DNA from: DASRDS01 sp035570055 | GTDB lineage: Bacteria > Gemmatimonadota > Gemmatimonadetes > Gemmatimonadales > Gemmatimonadaceae | Direction of reading: 5' to 3' | Assembly (NCBI GenBank): GCA_035570055.1 | Contig: DATMLM010000073.1 | Span: 1-64,000, forward strand | Length of the DNA stretch: 64,000 nucleotides | Shown: positions 24,813 to 33,300 of the stretch, one piece after another | Position numbering within the stretch: position 1 is the stretch's first letter | How the letters are laid out: every line of letters begins with the position of its first letter | The notes under the pieces: model-generated | Told to the model about the DNA's origin: nothing | Database searches by the model: none | Seen by the model: only the letters and a program-made list of their open reading frames with translations | Translations under genes and position numbers: made by a program

Positions 24813-27188
24813 ATGCTGAGCGATCTCCGGTACGCTGTGCGCGCACTGCTTCGTGCGCCAATGTTCACGGTGACGACGGTCGCGACGCTCGCGCTCGCGA
24901 TAGGCGCGAACGTGACGGTCGTCAGCGCGGTGAATACGGTCCTCTTCCGGCCGCTCGACATCCCGGACATTGGCCGACTCGTCGTCGTGCGCAGCGACTT
25001 GCCGAGACTCGGCCTGCGGAATCTCGGCCTCACCGTCCGCGAATCAGTCGACCTCTTCGCCCGCACGGATCTGTTCTCGACCGCCGGTGCATCCTACTCG
25101 ACGGTCGCCACGTTGACGGGTGCAGGTCCCGCCCGCCAGTTGCGCGGCGCGACGATCATTGGCCCGTACTTCGATGTCCTCGGTGTCCGGCCCGCGCTGG
25201 GCCGCGTACCCCGCGCCGAGGATGCCCAGACTGGCCATGCGCCCGTGGTGGTGCTCAGTGATGGGTTGTGGCGCGAGGTCGGCGGCGACTCGGGCATCAT
25301 TGGCCGCACGATCGAGCTGGATGGTGCGCCGCTCGAGGTGATCGGCGTGTTGCGGCCCGGAGCCGAGCTCCCGCGATTGGCGCGCTTTTGGGAGACGCGC
25401 CCACTCGACGCGCAGGCATTGGCCGATCCGGGCAACGTCGAGACCGTCATTGCGCACCCGCGTCCTCAGGTGTCGCCGTCACAGCTCACCCAGGCGCTCG
25501 CGGTCGAGGCGGCGCGCTGGGTCGAGCGGGACCCGGAACACTACCCGCCGGAGTATCGTGGCACACTCCGCACCGTGCCGTTCGTCGAGGATCTCGCCGG
25601 CACACTTCGTCCAATCGTCGTCCTGTTCTTCGCCGCGGTCACATTGGTGCTCCTGATCGCGTGCGTCAACGTCGCCGGCGTGCAGCTGGTCCGCAGCATC
25701 GGCGCCGCCAACGCCATCGCGATTCGTTCAGCGCTCGGCGCGAGCCGGTGGCGGCTCCTGCGACACGCCGTCGTCGAAAGTCTGGTGCTCGCCACCGGCG
25801 GTGGAGCCGTGGGTCTCATCCTCGGTCAGATGGGCATCGCCGGTCTTCGAACCTGGCACCTGACCGACTACCCGGCACTCGCCGACGTGAGGCTCGATGT
25901 CACGGTCCTCGCGTATACGCTGGGCTTGACGGCGATCATCGGCTTGGCCGTCGCGCTGTTGCCAGGGCTCAAGACCAGTCGCGTCGTCAGCCGCACGACC
26001 ACACTCGGGCGCGATCGGCAGGGCGTGTTGCGGGGCATCGCCGTACTTCAGGTCGCGCTCACGTTGATGCTGTTGCTCGGGTCGGGCCTCATGATCCGCA
26101 GCGTGGGTGCGATGCTCCAGGTGGATCCCGGATTCAGCACCGAGCATCTGTACACGGCTCGCGTGGCGCTCACCGGGCCGCGCTACGCCGAGTCCGCGAC
26201 GAAGGTGGCGTTCTTCGACGGACTGGTCGCACGGTTGCGTGGTATGCCCGGCGTCACCGCGGCCGGCGCCGCGATCGGTATTCCCTTCGCGCAGTCCGAT
26301 GGGGCGAGCAGTGGGTTTACGATCGTAGGCCTGCCGCCGACGAGCGGCACATCGCCGCACTCGCTGATCGTACCCGTTACTCCTGGGTATTTCGGGACGA
26401 TGGGCATCGCGATCAAAGCCGGGCGAGCCTTTACGGACGCTGACCGTCTGGGCGCACCGCAAGTCGCGATCGTCGACGAAGAGCTGGCGCGCAAGTTTCT
26501 CCCCGGTGTCGATCCGATCGGACGGCAGATCACCGGACAGGAAGGTCCGACCACGATCGTTGGGGTCGTCGCCAGTGCCGGATACAGCCGACTGTGGAAG
26601 CAACCGTATCCGATTGCGTACTATCCGTACGCGCAGGTCGTCGCCCCCGGTCTCACCGTCGTCGTCCGCACGGCCAGCGAGATTCGAAACCCTGGGGTCC
26701 TTTTTGAAGCGGCCGTTGGGGGACTGGACCGCGACCTGCCGGTATCGCACGTCCTGTCCATGCGCCAGCAGATCGATGCATCCGTCGAATCGCGACAGGT
26801 GACGATGCTCGCGTTGAGCGCGTTCGCGGTCGCGTCGCTTGCCTTGGCGATCCTTGGTTTGTACGGCGTCGTCAGCTACGGCACGACGGTGCGCACGCAC
26901 GAATTCGGCATCCGCATGGCGCTCGGCGCAACGACGAGCGAGTTGCTCGCGTTGGTGATGCGCGGTGGCGCCACGCTTGTCGTGACCGGCCTCGCGGTTG
27001 GATTCGTGTTATTCCTCGCCGTCAGTCGACTGCTCGCGTCGTTCCTCTACGGCGTCGGGACGTACGACCCGATCACGCTCGCCGCATGCGCAATCGTGCT
27101 CGGCGCGAGTGCAGCGCTCGCGTGCTGGTTGCCCGCGCGCCGAGCCGCGACGGTTGACCCTATGATCGCTTTACGTGACCCATTTTGA
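24813..27188 (+). CDS. ADOP-type duplicated ABC permease (MacB/FtsX fold)
   Basis: A 791-residue permease of the Acidobacterial-duplicated-orphan-permease type: MacB periplasmic domain and FtsX domain occur twice. The N-terminus 'L-S-D-L-R-Y-A-V-R-A-L-L-R-A-P' and 'L-A-L-A-I-G-A-N' are family marks. Helices occur near residues 20-42, 270-295, 320-345, 365-385, 405-425, 675-700, 720-745 and 755-780. No ATPase gene is adjacent, which is why the family is called orphan. It may export peptides or macrolide-like compounds. It begins 10 bases after the MATE gene, so both may be one transcript. Confidence 0.9.
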   Translation: MLSDLRYAVRALLRAPMFTVTTVATLALAIGANVTVVSAVNTVLFRPLDIPDIGRLVVVRSDLPRLGLRNLGLTVRESVDLFARTDLFSTAGASYSTVATLTGAGPARQLRGATIIGPYFDVLGVRPALGRVPRAEDAQTGHAPVVVLSDGLWREVGGDSGIIGRTIELDGAPLEVIGVLRPGAELPRLARFWETRPLDAQALADPGNVETVIAHPRPQVSPSQLTQALAVEAARWVERDPEHYPPEYRGTLRTVPFVEDLAGTLRPIVVLFFAAVTLVLLIACVNVAGVQLVRSIGAANAIAIRSALGASRWRLLRHAVVESLVLATGGGAVGLILGQMGIAGLRTWHLTDYPALADVRLDVTVLAYTLGLTAIIGLAVALLPGLKTSRVVSRTTTLGRDRQGVLRGIAVLQVALTLMLLLGSGLMIRSVGAMLQVDPGFSTEHLYTARVALTGPRYAESATKVAFFDGLVARLRGMPGVTAAGAAIGIPFAQSDGASSGFTIVGLPPTSGTSPHSLIVPVTPGYFGTMGIAIKAGRAFTDADRLGAPQVAIVDEELARKFLPGVDPIGRQITGQEGPTTIVGVVASAGYSRLWKQPYPIAYYPYAQVVAPGLTVVVRTASEIRNPGVLFEAAVGGLDRDLPVSHVLSMRQQIDASVESRQVTMLALSAFAVASLALAILGLYGVVSYGTTVRTHEFGIRMALGATTSELLALVMRGGATLVVTGLAVGFVLFLAVSRLLASFLYGVGTYDPITLAACAIVLGASAALACWLPARRAATVDPMIALRDPF

Positions 27189-27304
27189 GGACAATGTGAT
27201 AGAGGTCACAACGCGTAATACGCTGTGAATAAACAGGTTGCGTGATTTGCGTCCACGGTCCGGTGAATGCCTTTTCATATGGTGCCCAACTACTAGGAGG
27301 GGCC

Positions 27305-27529
27305 ATGCTGAAGAAAATCTGGACTCGCGCAATCATGCTGATCGGCGCCGCGGCGATTGTCGGTGGCGCGTCGGCCGCGACCGCACAAGCCGCCAATGCA
27401 CAGCCGCCCGTCGTCGTCGTTCGTCCCTACTGGCGCCCACCCGTTGTGGTCTACTACGGGCGTCCGGGCTGGCACCGCTGGTACGACTATCGGTTCCACG
27501 AGTGGCGGTATCATCGCGATTGGCGCTAA
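27305..27529 (+). CDS. Small exported protein with basic and aromatic tail
   Basis: A 74-residue protein has a strong AGGAGG site 6 bases before ATG 27305, a clear signal peptide ending near A-Q-A-A-N (residues 26-32), and a mature part of about 42 residues unusually rich in Arg, His, Tyr and Trp, for example 'W-H-R-W-Y-D-Y-R-F-H-E-W-R-Y-H'. No family is recognised. Such composition could bind heme, metal or polyanions; that is speculation. It is followed, 17 bases after its stop, by a terminator-like hairpin inside the next gene. Confidence 0.65.
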   Translation: MLKKIWTRAIMLIGAAAIVGGASAATAQAANAQPPVVVVRPYWRPPVVVYYGRPGWHRWYDYRFHEWRYHRDWR

Positions 27530-27538
27530 CATAGGCCA

Positions 27539-28945
27539 ATGACAGAGGAGAAGGTCGCGCTCAAACCTGTGATGGGGTTCCGCGACCTTCTCCTTTTTTA
27601 CATCGTCACTGGATTCAGCGTCCGGTGGATCGCGCAAGCGGCGCATGGTGGACCGAGCGCGCTCGTCATCTGGATCGTCTGCTGCGCCACGTTCTACGTT
27701 CCCCTCGTCGTGTGCGTGCTCCAGCTCTCGTCGCGCTTTCCTGGCGAAGGCGGGATCTACATCTGGAGCCAACAGGCATTCGGCGGGTTCGCGGGCTTCA
27801 TGACCGCGTGGACCTACTGGGTGTCCAACCTCCCATACTTTCCGGCCTTGCTCGGCTACACCGCGATCAACGCCTTGTATCTCGTCGGCCCTCACGGCCA
27901 CGGACTCGCGGACAGCCGCGCGTATTTCATCATCGCGTCGTTGACCGGACTCTCGTTGGCCGTCTGGCCAAACGTCCTCGGGCTCCGCATCGGGAAGTGG
28001 CTGCACAACGCCGGCGCGATCGGTCTGTGGCTGCCCGCTCTCGTGGTCATCGTGGTGGGACTCATGGCCGGTTGGCGATTCGGGTCGGCCACTCCGATCA
28101 CGGCGCATGCGCTCATCCCGAGCACGCATCTCAAGGACATCGTCTTCTGGTCGACCATCGCGTTCTCGCTGAGCGGCTTGGAGGCGGCCTCGATCATGGG
28201 CGACGAGATCCACGATGCACGCCGCAACGTCCCGCGTGCGTTGTTGCTGGCCGGCGCCATCATAACGGTTATATACGTGCTTGCGACCTTGGCCGTGATG
28301 CAGTCGATTCCGGCCGCGAACGTCGGCATCGTTGGGGGCATCATGGATGCCGTCACCAGCGCAGCGGGTCGCATTGGCATACCGTGGATCGCGTTCGTCG
28401 TCGCCGCCTGCATCACGGTCGGCGGGATCGGCCAGGCCGGTGCTTGGTTCGCGGCCGCGGCCCGGCTGCCGTTCGTCGCGGGGATCGACAGCTATCTGCC
28501 GGCGGCATTCGGCCGCGTCCATCCGCGATGGGGATCGCCGTACGTCGCGCTCATCGTGCAAGCCGTCGTCGCGGCCGGATTCATTTTCCTGAGCCTTCCG
28601 GGCACGAGCATCGCGGGCGCCTACGACGTGCTCGTGGCGACCTCGGTGCTCTTCTACTTCATCCCGTACCTGTTCATGTTCGGCGCCATGATCCGCTTGC
28701 GCGGCACGCTCATCCTCGCGCTCATGGGCTTGACGACGACCGCGATGGCGATCGCGTTGTCATTCGTGCCGACTGAGCAAAACGCGAACGGGTGGCTGTT
28801 CGAGATCAAGGTCGCCGGCAGCACCGTCGTGATGCTACTCGTCGGCGCCGGGCTCTATCTCCTCTCGAGCCACCGTCGCACTTCGTCCTCGGGCAGCGTC
28901 ACGGGTCTCGCCGTGAACACTCTGAGCCAGCGCGCCGAGCGATAG
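27539..28945 (+). CDS. APC superfamily amino-acid permease
   Basis: A 468-residue transporter with 12 predicted helices. The N-terminal 'G-F-R-D-L-L-L-F-Y-I-V-T-G-F-S' and 'F-P-G-E-G-G-I-Y-I-W' identify an APC amino-acid/polyamine permease; the transported compound is unknown. ATG 27539 is used; ATG 27572 (residue 12) is an alternative. The first 20 codons contain a perfect 14-pair hairpin followed by six T, which could attenuate transcription. The last 91 bases overlap the convergent HD hydrolase gene. Confidence 0.85.
   Translation: MTEEKVALKPVMGFRDLLLFYIVTGFSVRWIAQAAHGGPSALVIWIVCCATFYVPLVVCVLQLSSRFPGEGGIYIWSQQAFGGFAGFMTAWTYWVSNLPYFPALLGYTAINALYLVGPHGHGLADSRAYFIIASLTGLSLAVWPNVLGLRIGKWLHNAGAIGLWLPALVVIVVGLMAGWRFGSATPITAHALIPSTHLKDIVFWSTIAFSLSGLEAASIMGDEIHDARRNVPRALLLAGAIITVIYVLATLAVMQSIPAANVGIVGGIMDAVTSAAGRIGIPWIAFVVAACITVGGIGQAGAWFAAAARLPFVAGIDSYLPAAFGRVHPRWGSPYVALIVQAVVAAGFIFLSLPGTSIAGAYDVLVATSVLFYFIPYLFMFGAMIRLRGTLILALMGLTTTAMAIALSFVPTEQNANGWLFEIKVAGSTVVMLLVGAGLYLLSSHRRTSSSGSVTGLAVNTLSQRAER
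27546..27599 (+). terminator. Intrinsic-terminator-like hairpin inside the APC permease start
   Basis: Left arm 27546-27559 and right arm 27581-27594 pair perfectly over 14 bases (AGGAGAAGGTCGCG with its complement CGCGACCTTCTCCT), with a 21-base loop, and T runs from 27594 to 27599. This has every feature of a Rho-independent terminator. It lies 17 bases past the stop of the small exported protein but within codons 3-21 of the permease. It may end transcripts from upstream or act as an attenuator. Confidence 0.65.
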
Positions 28946-30051
28946 AGCTGCGTCGAGAGCGCGGGCAGATTGATCGCGCTCGTCCGTCCAGTCAGCCGCT
29001 CCACATCGCCGTTCTTGCGCAGGACCGCGATATCCAAGTCCAGCATCTGCGTCTTGGCCGGGAAGTCGATCAGGAGCTCCCCGGGCTCCAGCCCCACACG
29101 CCGCGCCAGCTCATCCTCGGTCTCCACGACCAGCGTCCGGTCGCTCGCGATCCAATCGGCCGCCCCTTCATCAAAGTCCGCCGCCGGGCATTCCGTCGCG
29201 CGCTTGTAGAGCTTTCGCGAGCGCAGCGCGCGGAGTAACGGCGTATCCGGCAGCACCGTGAGCAGCGCTTCGTCGGTCAGCCGCGTGAGTGTCTTGAAGT
29301 CCAGCGCCTCTGATCGCAGCGCGTCTTCGACCAGCCGCTTATACATCGCCGTCGCGCTGCGCACGGCGTGGTGCCAGTACACGTTGCGGTACATCTGGTA
29401 CTTGGCGAACAACAACGATTCCAGTGCCGCGAGCCCTTTCTCCAACACGCCGATTTGCCCGTCGACCACGACCAGCGAATGCAAGAGCCTATCGACGTCG
29501 ATCTCCCCGTACGGCACCCCACACATGAGCGCGTCGCGCTTGAGATACTCGATCTTGTCGAGGTCGAGCGATCCGGCGATGAGTCCTTGGAGCGACTCAC
29601 GGCTGTTGCCCTGAATGAGTGCCACGACGCGCGCCGGCGCTTGAGGCCCGAGCTCCGCGGCCAGTATCTCCGCCACCTCTCCCTGCATGACCAGATCGCG
29701 CGCCACGTTCTCATGATGCGGCGCCCCGATCTCCTCGAGCGCATGCGAGAAGGGGTAGTGCCCGATGTCGTGCAGCAACGCCGCCATGCGCGCGATGGCC
29801 GCTGCGTCCGGCGGCACGGCGTCACGCTCCTGCAGCAGCCCGAGCGTCCGTCGCGACAGGTGATACGTGCCAAGCGCATGCTCGAAGCGCGAGTGCGTCG
29901 CGCCGGGGTACACGAGAAACGCGAGCCCGAGCTGTCGGATGTACCGCAACCGCTGCACGACCCCGGTGTCCATGAGCCGCGTCGCCAGGGGCTCGAGGCG
30001 GATGTTATTCCACAGCGGATCGCGTATTGTCGTGAAGTCAAGCCGTTGCAC
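28855..30051 (-). CDS. HD superfamily phosphohydrolase (COG1078 type)
   Basis: A 398-residue enzyme with 'H53-S-R-F-E-H58' and the HD pair H94-D95 in L-L-H-D-I-G-H, followed by 'S-H-A-L-E-E' and 'D-L-D-K-I-E-Y-L-K-R-D'. Members such as YwfO and related proteins act as dNTP or nucleotide phosphohydrolases. The start is GTG 30051, with TTATAT one base upstream and no Shine-Dalgarno sequence. The 3' end overlaps the permease gene by 91 bases. Substrate not assigned. Confidence 0.85.
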   Translation of the reverse strand: MQRLDFTTIRDPLWNNIRLEPLATRLMDTGVVQRLRYIRQLGLAFLVYPGATHSRFEHALGTYHLSRRTLGLLQERDAVPPDAAAIARMAALLHDIGHYPFSHALEEIGAPHHENVARDLVMQGEVAEILAAELGPQAPARVVALIQGNSRESLQGLIAGSLDLDKIEYLKRDALMCGVPYGEIDVDRLLHSLVVVDGQIGVLEKGLAALESLLFAKYQMYRNVYWHHAVRSATAMYKRLVEDALRSEALDFKTLTRLTDEALLTVLPDTPLLRALRSRKLYKRATECPAADFDEGAADWIASDRTLVVETEDELARRVGLEPGELLIDFPAKTQMLDLDIAVLRKNGDVERLTGRTSAINLPALSTQLYRSARWLRVFTARPVTLPEDEVRRWLERR

Positions 30052-30149
30052 GATATAAGCTAACGTCGCCGACTACCATCGATGGAGTGATCTCCGGCGT
30101 GCGCGCGCATAGCCGAGTTTCGCGCACGAAGCCGCCATTGTTGCAACCG

Positions 30150-30195
30150 TTCGCGCCCGATTCGCAGCCATTCGCAACTGTTCGCGCACATTCGC
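30150..30195 (+). repeat. Helically phased TTCGC direct repeats
   Basis: TTCGC occurs at 30150, 30161, 30171, 30181 and 30191, that is at 11-, 10-, 10- and 10-base steps. A further TTCGC lies at 30119 and others, some inverted as GCGAA, nearby. Sites at one-turn spacing lie on the same DNA face, as expected for cooperative binding of a regulator upstream of the RHS gene. Confidence 0.6.
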
Positions 30196-30308
30196 GTTTC
30201 CCGGTGCGAATCCGTCCTGAGCCGAATTCGCATCTGATGCGCCATCCCATGTCCTGACAACGGGTTCGCGCGTGACGCGGATGACGGCACTCCCGATGCC
30301 TAGGAGGA

Positions 30309-30330
30309 CCTCGCTTACTAACCCGCGAGG
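30309..30330 (+). promoter_or_regulatory. Hairpin that could hide the RHS ribosome-binding site
   Basis: CCTCGC (30309-30314) pairs with GCGAGG (30325-30330) around a 10-base loop. The right arm is the Shine-Dalgarno sequence for ATG 30336. A second AGGAGG lies just upstream at 30302-30307. The stem is short, so the effect on translation is uncertain. Confidence 0.4.
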
Positions 30331-30335
30331 ACTCA

Positions 30336-33300
30336 ATGCTCGGTCGCCATGTGCTCCGCATTCCGTTGCTCTTGCTCCTGATCGGGATTCTGCCCGGCCT
30401 GTCGCCCGGCCTCCACGCTCAGGTGCTTCACCCCAAGCCATTTGCCTGCACGGGAACCTGCCCGCCGAATCCGGTCACCATCACGTTCAGTCAGGGAACC
30501 GAAACGGATCCCAATACGACCCTGTCGGAAACCGTCACGGTGTGCGCCACGCCGCTGGGTGGCGGAGACACGGTGTACTTCAATGGCGGCGCCCCGATGA
30601 CGAACTTCACGATCGCCAACTCGTGCGCCACGCTGACGACACCCGTCGAAACGCTCAATGCCGGCGGGAATACCTTCCGAGCCACCGGGTGTAGCGGCTT
30701 CCTGGCGGGGCACAGTACCGAGTGCATCTCGGAAGCGGTGACGATCACCCACCCGCCACTGGTGGTCTCTCCAAAAGCGACGCCGGTCACCCTGAGTCCC
30801 CGGACGAGCGGCACCGAGAAAATCGCGATCAAAAACCAGATGGGGACGTCGCAGACGTATACGCTCGCCCTGAGCTGCACCGGAACGGGCGTGGCGAATT
30901 GTAGTGCGCCCTCGAGTGTCACTGTTCCGGCCACCACGACCGACACGGTCTCGGTGTCGTACTCCGTCACGGACACGCTGAACTCCACCGGGACGATTCA
31001 GCTCACCGCGACGACCGGCAGCTTCTCTGATTCTGGCTCGTACAACTACACCGTCCTGAGCCACATGACGGTGTCGACGGCCTATACGAACCAGGAAGAC
31101 CAGGATTACAAGCGGTGCGCGTCAAGTTGTTTCGCCGCGCAGGCTACGGCTAGCACAGTGCCCCACATCTCCCGTGATGTGGCACGCGGTGTGACGCTGG
31201 TCTACAACGGCGACCGTGTTGCGCTCCGTCCCACGGTGTACGCGGACGTCACCATGGCGCAGCCCCTCACCGACACGGTGCAGACGTTCCAACTCCGCGC
31301 CTACGTGCTCGGCACTCTGGCGACGTTCACCAACGGTGAGCAAGTCCTCAACTTCGCCGGCTCGCCGGCGAATCACTCGGGGAGACCGTTCCGCCTGGCC
31401 GGCGTGATCAACGTCGACAACACGCTGACCAACCCCGGTACCGGCGTCTACCAGATGCAGCTGGTCGTCACGGCGAACTACGCGGATCATACCGAACAGT
31501 TCATCGATACGACGCATGCGCTGTCGATCGTCAACAACCGGAGCTCGCACGTCGCGCGTGGCTGGACGATTGCGGGCGTACCCGTGTTGTACAGTTACAT
31601 CCACAACGGCGGGCACATCGACCAGTACAAGTTGATGGTCCAGGATGGATCCGGGTCGTCGATTACGTATAACACGACGAACGGGTGCCAACCGGTGTGC
31701 GTGCCGATCCTGCCGGCTGGCGTGTTTGCGACGATCTCGCTGCAATTCGATTCGCACGGGAACTTCCAGGGGTTCGATCGCCTGTACCCGGACTCCTCGA
31801 AGGAGTTCTATAGCAACACCAGCACGTTGCTCATTGGGCGCACGCAGGCCGACACCGTTGGCTTCACGTTCGACGCCAGCCTCAGCGCGAATGATACCGG
31901 TGCCGCCCCGCGCGTGCTCACGGTCACAGATCCCCAGCGGATGTACAATGGCGCGCATGCCGTCATCACGCTGAACTACAACGCCGCGGGGTATCTGGCG
32001 AGTATCGTGGAGCCGGGCGCCGACGGCGGGCCGGACAGCGGGCGCGTGACGACCGTGACGGTTGATGCGAATGGATACCTCCGATCCTGGACCGATCCTG
32101 ATAACAAGAGCTCGAAGTTCGGATACGACGCTCAGGGACGGTTGGATTCGCTCATCGATCGGAATGGCAACCTGTCGACGTACGGCTACGAGCCCGTCGC
32201 GTCGAAGCTCGTCACGGTGACCTCACCGTCGGCGCAGTTCGATTTCAACTCGACGGGCCAGTTGAGCACCATCAACCTCGTGACGACGTATCGACCGTGG
32301 CAGCTCGTCGGTGTGCCGACGAGCCCGACCGCCTCCTCGCCGTGGACGCCCGTGGAAGCGGACACGATCGAGGCGATGGTGACCACGACCGCCGGCGATA
32401 CGTCGCGGTTCACGGTGGACCCCTGGGGCCAGCCGTTGGTCTCGACCACGACGATGGGGATCGTGACCAAGATCGGTCGTGATGTCAACGGATTCGCCAT
32501 CGCGGAGACGCACCCGATCGGCGCCCACGACACAGCGTCGTACAACGGGCCCTTCCTCACGATGAGCCAGCACGGGGGCGAGGATCCGACGTATTACACG
32601 TACGGCGCGTTCGGACAGGTGGCGACGATCTCCGGCCCCCATCGGCCGACGCAGACCAACTTTCTCGGGAGCCGTGGCCATATCGACTCGACCAGCGTTG
32701 ACGGTTCCACCAAGCGCTTCCATCCGAACGCCCTACTCCGCGACACGTCGATGGTCGACGCGGCCGGGGATACAACGCGCTTTCATTACGACGCGGTGAC
32801 CGGCAATCTCGACACGGTGAGCGCCTGGCCAAGCTATCGCTACACGGCCAAGCGATTCGATCGGTTTGGCCGTGATTCCATCGTTCGCGTCAGTGGGAAA
32901 GGCAGTCCGACCGTCGTGACGACCAGGCTCTACGACCTGCTCAACCGCATCGACTCGGTCTTTGATGGCGTGCACGCGGCGCCCACGGTCTACACCCGGG
33001 ACGGACTGAACGTGACCGCCACCACCGACCCCAATGGGCAGACGTATACGACGACGTACAACGCCTTCAGCCTACCGGTCACGCAAACCGATCCGATGAA
33101 TCGTACGGTCACCACGACCTACACGACGCGCCTCACACCGGCGACCATCACGAATCGGCGCGGGCAGATGACCAAGTATCTGTACGATCCGCTCTTGCGG
33201 ATCACCCATGTCCATCGGCCGGCGAGCATGACGGGCGAGCTCGATACGCTGGAGGTGATCACGACCTCTCAGCTCGGCGATACGATCAACGCCTGGAATC

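Larger units (their letters stand above)
30052..30335. promoter_or_regulatory. 284-base regulatory gap between the HD and RHS genes
   Basis: This is the longest non-coding stretch in the window and is flanked by divergent starts. It holds the phased TTCGC array and the hairpin at the RHS ribosome site, both listed separately. No convincing coding frame, RNA gene or strong -35/-10 pair was seen. Confidence 0.6.

Noticed and set aside
23198..25066. Long open frame on the minus strand over the MATE gene
   Set aside because: The plus-strand MATE and ADOP proteins show family motifs, while this frame has repetitive Arg/Glu/His composition typical of antisense frames in GC-rich genes.
30150..30195. 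CRISPR-like repeats
   Set aside because: The repeat is only 5 bases at 10-base steps with no unique spacers, so it is not an array.
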